Origin: Eubacteriales bacterium
GTDB lineage: Bacteria; Bacillota; Clostridia; Peptostreptococcales; Acidaminobacteraceae
NCBI GenBank assembly: GCA_030625285.1
Contig: DAOURC010000058.1
Span: 1-5,558, forward strand
Direction: 5' to 3'
DNA: 5,558 nucleotides
Of the stretch, positions 1 to 4,252 are shown one piece after another (position 1 is the first letter of the stretch; each line of letters begins with the position of its first letter). The notes below the pieces were generated by a model, which saw only the letters and a program-made list of their open reading frames with translations, made no database searches and was not told where the DNA came from. A program made the position numbers and the translations under genes.

Positions 1-32
1 AAACGTAAAATATATCAAATGATTACAATAAA

Positions 33-56
33 AAAAACCCTGTAATCAGGGCTTTT
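33..56 (-). terminator. Rho-independent terminator of hpf
   Basis: Read on the minus strand, the stem CCCTG-ATTA-CAGGG (51-38) is followed directly by a run of eight T residues. An AAAA/TTTT extension lengthens the stem through a G-T wobble pair. The hairpin overlaps the TAA stop codon of hpf, so the transcript ends almost immediately after the coding region. This is a standard intrinsic terminator for the hpf transcript. The paired bases and T-run are seen directly; function is inferred. Confidence 0.8.
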
Positions 57-585
57 ATTCAGGTTCAATTAGACCATAATCTCCATCATTTCTTACATAT
101 ACTACATTGATGTCATTTGTCTCCCCATTTAAGAAAACGTAGAAAGCATGTCCTACTAATTCCATTTGAAGTACCGCTTCCTCAGGGTCCATCGGTTTCA
201 TAATAAATGATTTGATTTTAACAATTTTCTTATCAACATTGTTTTTAGCTTCATTTCCAGGAATCATATCAAATTTAATTGAATCATGCCCTTTGTAACG
301 TTTACGGATATTGGTTTTATGCTTATTGATTTGCCTGCTTAGCTTATCAACAGCTAAATCTAATGACTTGTACATATCTTCACTAGATTCCTCCACTCTG
401 AAGATTGCACTATTTTTAAGTGGTATCGTAATTTCCAATGTCTGATTAGCCTTTTGGTGCGACATTGTTACATGAGCTTCAACTTCTGAACTAAAAAATT
501 TTCCGAATTTATCGAGCTTAAGTTCAACTTGATTTTTTAAACTTTCTGTCACTTTCATGTTTCTTCCGCTTATAATAATTTTCAT
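55..585 (-). CDS. hpf: Ribosome hibernation promoting factor, long form
   Basis: This 176-residue protein has the length and two-domain layout of long HPF. Residues 1 to about 100 form the S30AE/YfiA-like domain, which binds the decoding region of the 30S subunit. Residues 125-176 form the C-terminal dimerisation domain, with the family signature KPMDPEEAVLQMELVGHAF at 130-148 and VVYVRNDGDYGLIEP at 161-175. Long HPF joins two 70S ribosomes into inactive 100S dimers in stationary phase or stress; this role is known for the family. The ATG at 585 is supported by AGAGGAG eight bases upstream (600-594). The gene lies 84 bp downstream of comFC on the same strand and is closed by a hairpin terminator. 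A sigma-B-like promoter candidate sits in the gap. Identity is secure; regulation is inferred. Confidence 0.96.
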   Translation of the reverse strand: MKIIISGRNMKVTESLKNQVELKLDKFGKFFSSEVEAHVTMSHQKANQTLEITIPLKNSAIFRVEESSEDMYKSLDLAVDKLSRQINKHKTNIRKRYKGHDSIKFDMIPGNEAKNNVDKKIVKIKSFIMKPMDPEEAVLQMELVGHAFYVFLNGETNDINVVYVRNDGDYGLIEPE

Positions 586-593
586 AGAATCAG

Positions 594-600
594 CTCCTCT
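594..600 (-). promoter_or_regulatory. hpf ribosome binding site
   Basis: The minus strand reads AGAGGAG, ending eight bases before the ATG at 585. This strong Shine-Dalgarno match fixes the hpf start. Confidence 0.85.
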
Positions 601-616
601 AGATGAAAGTTCATCT
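601..616. repeat. Perfect 7-bp dyad upstream of the hpf ribosome binding site
   Basis: AGATGAA (601-607) and TTCATCT (610-616) are exact inverted copies around a two-base centre. The dyad ends directly upstream of the AGAGGAG site and lies in the predicted leader of hpf. In RNA the likely form is a 6-bp stem with a four-base loop. It could be a protein operator or a small leader hairpin affecting translation or mRNA stability. The dyad is seen directly; a role is only inferred. Confidence 0.4.
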
Positions 617-634
617 TATTTAGTTATAATGTAT

Positions 635-660
635 TTACCCCTTATAATATTTAATTAAAC
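635..660 (-). promoter_or_regulatory. Candidate sigma-B-like promoter of hpf
   Basis: On the minus strand GTTTAA (660-655) is followed after 14 bases by GGGTAA (640-635). The known general-stress sigma-B consensus of Bacillus is GTTTAA, a 12-15 base spacer, then GGGTAT. The match is therefore six of six and five of six with an allowed spacer. The Bacillus subtilis hpf homologue (yvyD) is known to be under sigma-B and sigma-H control, which fits. A good sigma-A pair for hpf was not found here. GTTTAA is common by chance in AT-rich DNA, but GGGG is rare in this window. Confidence 0.4.
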
Positions 661-669
661 AAGTTAATT

Positions 670-1296
670 TTAATAATTTCCTGAAATCGATAAAAAAACG
701 ATTTGATCAAAACCGATTTCATATAATGCAATACCGCAATGATTTATAGTCGTTCCTGTAGTGTAAATATCATCGATCAATAGCGCTGTTTTATATGGTT
801 TTTTACAAATAGCCATAAATGAATTTTCCAACTCTTTTTCTCTTTCTTCTCTATTTAAATTTTTTAAAGCCTTTGAATTATCCGTTCTTTTCAATATTTT
901 ATTATTATAAGTAATCCCCGTTAGATTACTAAGTTCTTTGGCAATGATTTCAGTTTGGTTGAATCCCCTTTCAAATTTTCTTTTCCAGTGACTGGGAACT
1001 GGTATGATCACATCAAAATCTACTGGAATATCCTTGATGAAATCATACATAAGCATAGCAAAATATTTTCCTAAATACCTATGCTGATTGTATTTATATT
1101 TGATTATCAGATCTTTGACGATCCCATTATATTCATAGAGAATATGTCCTCTTACAATTGTACCCTCTATCAAAGCAATTCTTTTTAATTTTTCTAAATC
1201 CTCCTGACAGCTTTCACACAAACAACTATCATCATAAGTCCCTTTTCCACAATAACTGCATCTGACTGCAGGGGAAATCAATTTAAATATATCCAT
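670..1296 (-). CDS. comFC: ComF family phosphoribosyltransferase-like protein (ComFC)
   Basis: The 208-residue protein has the standard ComFC layout. A short N-terminal zinc ribbon carries cysteine pairs at C13/C16 and C27/C30, with an extra C25. A type I phosphoribosyltransferase domain follows. Family signatures are IIPVPSHWKRKFERGFNQTE (97-116) and the PRPP-binding loop LLIDDIYTTGTT (172-183), with its acidic pair D175-D176. ComFC homologues are needed for DNA uptake during natural transformation and act on the cytoplasmic side with the ComFA translocase; this is known from other species. No comFA lies next to it here. The ATG at 1296 fits the usual family N-terminus, but no clear Shine-Dalgarno precedes it: the ten bases upstream read GTATACTTTTTTT-like. 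It is probably co-transcribed with hpf, because no terminator lies between them. The family call is secure; participation in competence in this organism is unproven. Confidence 0.92.
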   Translation of the reverse strand: MDIFKLISPAVRCSYCGKGTYDDSCLCESCQEDLEKLKRIALIEGTIVRGHILYEYNGIVKDLIIKYKYNQHRYLGKYFAMLMYDFIKDIPVDFDVIIPVPSHWKRKFERGFNQTEIIAKELSNLTGITYNNKILKRTDNSKALKNLNREEREKELENSFMAICKKPYKTALLIDDIYTTGTTINHCGIALYEIGFDQIVFLSISGNY

Positions 1297-1335
1297 AAAA
1301 AAAGTATACCGAGAATTTTCCCATTATACTTATTG

Positions 1336-1363
1336 ATTATAAAACATTCCTTTAAGTTGTTTA
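1336..1363 (-). promoter_or_regulatory. Candidate sigma-A promoter of comFC
   Basis: On the minus strand TAAACA (1363-1358) lies 16 bases upstream of a perfect TATAAT (1341-1336). Transcription would start near 1329, about 33 bases before the comFC ATG. The -35 box matches the consensus at only four of six positions, and a second TATAAT lies at 1328-1323 without a good -35. This is a weak call in AT-rich DNA. Confidence 0.3.
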
Positions 1364-1381
1364 TTTAAATTCACCGTCTAC

Positions 1382-1409
1382 TTGACAAGGCCATGTTCAT
1401 CATTATGAT
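1382..1409 (+). promoter_or_regulatory. Candidate sigma-A promoter facing the cassette
   Basis: A perfect TTGACA (1382-1387) is followed after 16 bases by TATGAT (1404-1409), five of six to the -10 consensus. Transcription would start near 1416 and run rightwards, antisense to the 3' end of the nucleotidyltransferase gene. No plus-strand gene lies downstream before 3680. It could drive a small or antisense RNA, or be the relic of a lost gene's promoter. The match is seen directly; activity is unknown. Confidence 0.35.
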
Positions 1410-1420
1410 ATGCTGTTTTT

Positions 1421-1546
1421 CTATAATTCTTGATTCATAAATCCATGTCTAATTGCTCTTAATCCAACTTTTAAATCATTTTTAAATACACTCTTAAAGC
1501 TATTAAATCCACATTTATCAGTGTTGCGATATACGATAATACTCAT
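1421..1546 (-). CDS. Unassigned 41-residue reading frame, possible gene remnant
   Basis: The frame starts with ATG at 1546 and ends with TAG at 1421. It encodes 41 residues, with an aromatic and basic stretch CGFNSFKSVFKNDLKVGLRA at 12-31. No ribosome binding site precedes the ATG, and an in-frame TGA lies about 20 bases upstream. I do not recognise the protein. The composition looks more protein-like than random AT-rich translation, so it may be the tail of a decayed gene, but chance is quite possible. Confidence 0.2.
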   Translation of the reverse strand: MSIIVYRNTDKCGFNSFKSVFKNDLKVGLRAIRHGFMNQEL

Positions 1547-2258
1547 GCAATTAAGATTTTTTGTTCAAATCTTCAGATATCAGTACTCACTACCGATGTA
1601 ACACTTTTGCCTATTTACTCTGAATTAGAGCAGTATACTTGAACAAGTCTCTTTGATATTATAGCTATTGTCAAATTTTCAATTCTTAATTGCTTTAGAA
1701 GAATATCTTTATCCTCAATGTTCTCTACAAACAATTGAATATCATCACTTATGAGCTTTGGTACATTTTCAATTGAAATGTTTGTGAGCAACTGCGTCAT
1801 ACGGTAGATATCATTCTTGTGTTTCTTTATATCCCTACTTCTTACAGCCTCCCCATCTTGTTTCCTCTGTTTAAGATCAAGCCACGCTCTTGCTTTTAAG
1901 GGTATGAGGCATCTCTCATCAGCCACAATCAAACCATCAATTTCAAATCTCAAATTCATTATAAATTGATAATATTCCTCATTCAACAAAATAGCCGATA
2001 AGCTAACAATTTCTTCTTCAAGAATCATTGGTATTATTGATCCTGGTTCACGTTCTGTTAGGATGCTTGGTTTTCTTGATAGAATCTCTAACATAACTGG
2101 ATACTCTTTATTATCTGGATCAGTAAATCTATAAAAGCACTTATCGCCTGTCGATTTTTTTATGGTCTTATAGTGACCGTTTTTAACAAAATCCCAAAAG
2201 TGTTCTACGAATTCTTTGCTTAATGCTTCTATGCAAAGAACGATGTCCAAATCTTTTG

Positions 2259-2266
2259 TAACCCGG
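2259..2266 (-). other. Frameshift junction, scar of a probable 13-bp deletion
   Basis: On the minus strand the octamer CCGGGTTA reads as A-G-L in the N-terminal frame and as R-V-T in the C-terminal frame. Both readings match where the family shows AGLxFRxT. An ancestral sequence with two CCGGGTTA copies starting 13 bases apart would explain the lost four residues and the frame change in one event. The overlap is seen directly; the ancestral state is inferred from recalled family sequences. Confidence 0.55.
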
Positions 2267-2286
2267 CATCTTCCATCAATACAGAG

Positions 2287-2300
2287 CAAGCACTTCCTCC
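2287..2300 (-). promoter_or_regulatory. Internal ribosome-binding-like site before TTG 2289
   Basis: GGAGG (2300-2296), part of the glycine codons of the GGS motif, lies six bases before an in-frame TTG (2289-2287) of the downstream frame. This could permit internal initiation of the 224-residue C-terminal fragment. The site is probably fortuitous because the glycine pair is conserved for catalytic reasons. Confidence 0.3.
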
Positions 2301-2362
2301 AATCAATACATAACTATCTTTACATTCACTGAAATGCTCTCTGAATATAGCAAGTCCTCTTA

Positions 2363-3385
2363 TCATTTCGATACATCCTCCCAATCATAGCTTCCCAATA
2401 AATCTTCTAGCTCTCCTTGAATTCGTTCGTCAACTTCTGATGCCAATGAAATAGCTAGCCCAAGTGGATGGACGCAACCAAATTGAGTTGGTATTTCGTG
2501 CTTCCAAATCTCTAATATGCAAATACCATTATCCTTACTCGGGATAATTTCAGGCTTCTCCTTTATTAAATCCCACTCTTTTTTTGTAATGCAATAAGTT
2601 TCATATTTGGGTGCTGCTAACATAGTATACTCAGACAAAGCACTCTCACCTGATTGTATCAGTTTTTTCTTAAGATTATTTTTCATGGAATTGCACTTAA
2701 TATATATCACTTTCTGTTTCGGATCAGAAAAGTGTTTTTTTACCTTATCCCAAATTTTTTCCTTCGTATCACTGAATTTCAACATAGTTTTATTCTCATT
2801 TTGAAACCCACTAAATATCTCTAGTTTCTTTAATTCCTTAAATGCCCTTGAAACAGACATTTTCGTCAGTCCAAGTCTTTTAGCTATTTCATCTTGTGTA
2901 GCTGCAAAATCATTGGATATCAACAATTCCAGCAGCACCGACTGCGCTGACGGTGTCATTCGCTTAATTTCAGAAGTATCATACTTCATATCAATTGAAT
3001 ACTTAGAAATTCGATGTTCCGAAAAAATCACTCCAAGAAATGGAATGTACAATTGTTTTCCTGGAACAATAAATGATATCTTCTCCTCTATCAACTTGTT
3101 TCTAAGATAATTTGTCGCATCACTAAATACTACAACTATATGTTTGTTGTAGTTTGTATGTTTCCTTACTTGTTCTATATGTTTTTTGAGCTCACCGATT
3201 CCTTTATTAGGTTGTTTTGAGAAATCCATAATCAGAAATTTTTCTCCTAAGTATTCTATTTCAAAGTATCGGTAGCTCACACTTAAATATATTGGCAACA
3301 ACTTCTGAACATTCCAAAATTGTATTTTAACATTCCCGCCAAAGTTATACTCTAGATATTCTTTAATTACTTCAGGAAATACCAT
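2363..3385 (-). CDS. Winged-helix DNA-binding protein, putative antitoxin and autorepressor
   Basis: The 340-residue protein has three visible parts. Residues 1 to about 125 form an alpha/beta region with strands FLIMDFSK (50-57) and HIVVVFSD (82-89), ending in FIVPGKQLYIPFLGVIFSE (105-123). Residues 144-195 are a MarR-like winged helix-turn-helix, with DEIAKRLGLTKMSVSRAFKE at 165-184. The C-terminal third ends in HPLGLAISL...DERIQGELEDLL (306-330), a signature I recall from proteins that neighbour AbiEii nucleotidyltransferases. The ATG at 3385 follows a strong GGAGG seven bases upstream. Its TGA stop overlaps the next gene's ATG, implying translational coupling. Classical AbiEi antitoxins have an N-terminal winged helix, so the central position here is a different architecture. 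A likely role is binding the repeats upstream (3398-3523) to repress its own operon and neutralising the partner. That role is inferred; the winged helix is clear. Confidence 0.75.
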   Translation of the reverse strand: MVFPEVIKEYLEYNFGGNVKIQFWNVQKLLPIYLSVSYRYFEIEYLGEKFLIMDFSKQPNKGIGELKKHIEQVRKHTNYNKHIVVVFSDATNYLRNKLIEEKISFIVPGKQLYIPFLGVIFSEHRISKYSIDMKYDTSEIKRMTPSAQSVLLELLISNDFAATQDEIAKRLGLTKMSVSRAFKELKKLEIFSGFQNENKTMLKFSDTKEKIWDKVKKHFSDPKQKVIYIKCNSMKNNLKKKLIQSGESALSEYTMLAAPKYETYCITKKEWDLIKEKPEIIPSKDNGICILEIWKHEIPTQFGCVHPLGLAISLASEVDERIQGELEDLLGSYDWEDVSK

Positions 3386-3390
3386 CTAGC

Positions 3391-3397
3391 CACCTCC
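3391..3397 (-). promoter_or_regulatory. Ribosome binding site of the winged-helix gene
   Basis: The minus strand reads GGAGGTG, with GGAGG seven bases before the ATG at 3385. It is the strongest Shine-Dalgarno in the window and lies directly beside operator copy 1. Confidence 0.85.
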
Positions 3398-3453
3398 GTA
3401 ACACAAATAGCTTTAAGTAACAATTTGTATGTTATCTAAACAATAACCGTTAC
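3398..3453. repeat. Operator copy 1 of a 63-bp-period tandem duplication
   Basis: This stretch matches 3461-3516 at 38 of 56 positions in a gapless alignment. Four half-sites are present: TAAC at 3399 and 3418, GTTA at 3431 and 3449. They form a nested near-palindrome centred at about 3426. It lies in the predicted 5' leader, between the transcription start and the ribosome binding site. Binding of the winged-helix product is inferred. Confidence 0.6.
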
Positions 3454-3457
3454 TCGA

Positions 3458-3486
3458 ATTATAACACAAATTATTTTAAATAACAA
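3458..3486 (-). promoter_or_regulatory. Predicted promoter of the two-gene cassette
   Basis: On the minus strand TTGTTA (3486-3481, four of six to TTGACA) is followed after exactly 17 bases by a perfect TATAAT (3463-3458). Transcription would start near 3451, giving a leader of about 65 bases. TAACAA in operator copy 2 coincides with the -35 box and its TAAC at 3462 overlaps the -10 box. A bound repressor would therefore block RNA polymerase. Confidence 0.6.
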
Positions 3487-3516
3487 CCAGACTGTTAATT
3501 TAAATAAAATTGTTAC
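3461..3516. repeat. Operator copy 2 of the duplication, covering the promoter
   Basis: This is the second copy of the 63-bp-period unit. All four half-sites are kept at the same offsets: TAAC at 3462 and 3481, GTTA at 3494 and 3512. The best conserved blocks are TAACACAAAT (3462-3471) and TTTAAATAACAA (3475-3486). Bases between the half-sites have diverged, which suggests selection on the half-sites. Confidence 0.6.
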
Positions 3517-3563
3517 AACGAAGATTTTAAAAAATCATAGATAAAAAGTTAAGATCTAAATAC

Positions 3564-3593
3564 TTGATTAATCTATTACTGAATTTTCATAAT
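3564..3593 (+). promoter_or_regulatory. Candidate promoter of the methyltransferase gene
   Basis: TTGATT (3564-3569) is followed after 18 bases by CATAAT (3588-3593). Transcription would start near 3600, about 90 bases before the GTG start. The boxes match consensus at four and five of six positions. Weaker pairs exist nearer the gene, such as TTGCTT/CATACT at 3631-3658, so the assignment is tentative. Confidence 0.3.
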
Positions 3594-3674
3594 GAAAGTT
3601 TCTAACTAGCACTGATTTATCTTGATTTTTTTGCTTGTTTATCGGGTAATAACATACTGATACATGCAATAACT

Positions 3675-3679
3675 AGGAG
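3675..3679 (+). promoter_or_regulatory. Ribosome binding site deciding the GTG start
   Basis: AGGAG ends nine bases before GTG at 3689, a normal spacing. The alternative TTG at 3680 directly abuts it and so cannot be used with this site. Confidence 0.7.
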
Positions 3680-3688
3680 TTGAAATCC

Positions 3689-4207
3689 GTGAACTTCAAT
3701 AAAAACGAAAAAGAAATGAAAAATGGCTTCATGTATTATCTCGCAGGCGCTTTGTTGATCACCGCTTATCTATTGCCTTGGTTTCTTGATAATCCTGTTT
3801 ATATCAGAGGAATATGGTTTGCTGGATGGATAATTTGGATGATCGGTATTGCCTTGCTTTTTTTACCTATGTTTGTTTTCCGCAGCAAAGGCATGGTGAT
3901 AAAGAAAAATGATTGGACCAAGACCACAGTCCTTGTCGATACGGGAATTTACTCCATCGTTCGACATCCACTCTATCTTGGATGGTCATTCATGTATCTG
4001 GCGATTATTTTTTGGAGCCAACACTATTTGACAATAGTAATTGGTATAACAGGTATGATATGTGTTTACCAAATTTCAAGACAAGAGGATCAGCTGCTCA
4101 TTAAAAAGTTTGGTAATGATTATTTAGACTATATGAAAAAAGTGCCGAGAATGAACTTCTTCTCAGGAATCATACAATCGATGCGACGCAAAAAGAAAAA
4201 AAGTTAG
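3689..4207 (+). CDS. Membrane methyltransferase of the isoprenylcysteine/phospholipid methyltransferase type
   Basis: The 172-residue protein is an integral membrane protein with hydrophobic segments at about 15-33, 40-64 and 100-128. Its C-terminal half has the family signature TGIYSIVRHPLYLGW (85-99) and RQEDQLLIKKFGNDYLDYMK (131-150) followed by KVPR (151-154). These are the S-adenosylmethionine-binding elements of the ICMT/PEMT superfamily. Eukaryotic ICMT methylates prenylated cysteines and PEMT methylates phosphatidylethanolamine. Bacterial members mostly have no known substrate, so I give no specific reaction. The GTG at 3689 is preferred over TTG at 3680 because AGGAG (3675-3679) is nine bases from the former and touches the latter. 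The tail ends RRKKKKS, whose A-rich codons also form the 5' arm of the terminator. It is a single-gene transcription unit, divergent from the winged-helix cassette and convergent with the GGDEF gene. Confidence 0.85.
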   Translation: MNFNKNEKEMKNGFMYYLAGALLITAYLLPWFLDNPVYIRGIWFAGWIIWMIGIALLFLPMFVFRSKGMVIKKNDWTKTTVLVDTGIYSIVRHPLYLGWSFMYLAIIFWSQHYLTIVIGITGMICVYQISRQEDQLLIKKFGNDYLDYMKKVPRMNFFSGIIQSMRRKKKKS

Positions 4208-4235
4208 AAACATCTCCTCGAATTTCTAACTTTTT
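4198..4235. terminator. Bidirectional terminator between convergent genes
   Basis: AAAAAGTTAGAAA (4198-4210) and TTTCTAACTTTTT (4223-4235) form a perfect 13-bp stem around a 12-base loop. T-rich tracts follow on both strands, strongest for the minus strand. It ends the methyltransferase gene, whose TAG stop lies inside the stem, and the GGDEF gene, which stops 18 bases away. Confidence 0.85.
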
Positions 4236-4252
4236 ATTATTCCAATTTAATT

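Larger units (their letters stand above)
1297..1614. other. Intergenic stretch between comFC and the cassette
   Basis: This gap of about 320 bp has no gene with recognisable homology. It contains minus-strand TATAAT boxes near comFC and a plus-strand TTGACA/TATGAT pair at 1382-1409. It also contains an unassigned minus-strand reading frame at 1421-1546. A 7-bp AT-rich inverted repeat, AAGATTT/AAATCTT, lies at 1553-1573. No T-tailed hairpin follows the nucleotidyltransferase gene, so the cassette transcript may read on toward comFC. The unusual length of this gap next to a compact housekeeping pair suggests it is a junction of inserted DNA, which is an inference. Confidence 0.45.
1615..2366 (-). 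pseudogene. AbiEii-type nucleotidyltransferase, frameshifted
   Basis: This is the second gene of a two-gene cassette. Its natural start is the ATG at 2366, which overlaps the upstream stop as ATGA. From there the frame reads MIRGLAIFRE, then YVLIGGSACSVLMEDAGL, which carries the GGS motif of nucleotidyltransferase folds. It ends early at TAG 2229-2231 after 45 residues. The rest of the protein is in the -1 frame: RVTKDLDIVL, with the DxD metal-binding pair, followed by SLSAILLNEEYY and the C-terminal signature KARAWLDLKQRK...RDIKKHKNDIYRM, ending at 1615. Related proteins, as I recall the family, carry GGTA...EAGLxFRATKDLDIVL in one frame. The two halves therefore belong to one gene broken between the GGS and DxD motifs. 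Intact members transfer nucleotides to RNA or protein targets and act as growth-inhibiting toxins. A 224-residue downstream product could still start at TTG 2289, but it would lack the GGS motif and is probably inactive. Confidence 0.8.

Noticed and set aside
1553..1573. AAGATTT/AAATCTT inverted repeat as a terminator for the cassette.
   Set aside because: The 7-bp AT-rich stem lacks a following T-run in the minus-strand direction, so it does not meet the pattern of an intrinsic terminator.
2250..2266. Programmed -1 frameshifting to join the two nucleotidyltransferase frames, at CAAAAG.
   Set aside because: No canonical X XXY YYZ slippery heptamer is in the correct phase and I see no strong downstream structure. 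A slip there would also leave out about four residues of the family core. A deletion explains more.
2607..3110. Plus-strand open frames at 2607-2804 and 2913-3110.
   Set aside because: They lie antisense to the winged-helix gene, have no family signatures or ribosome sites, and the opposite strand is clearly coding.
1598..3404. GTAACAC occurs at 1598-1604 and at 3398-3404, just outside the two-gene cassette, like a target-site duplication.
   Set aside because: The right copy belongs to the operator duplication, where TAAC motifs recur by design. Seven bases of AT-rich sequence at unequal distances from the genes is weak evidence, and there is no transposase or terminal inverted repeat.
3523..3536. 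GATTTT-AA-AAAATC dyad next to the operator array.
   Set aside because: A 6-bp dyad of almost pure A/T is expected by chance in this composition, and it lacks the TAAC/GTTA motif.
3913..4104. Plus-strand open frame inside the methyltransferase gene.
   Set aside because: It is a shifted-frame shadow of a gene with clear family motifs.
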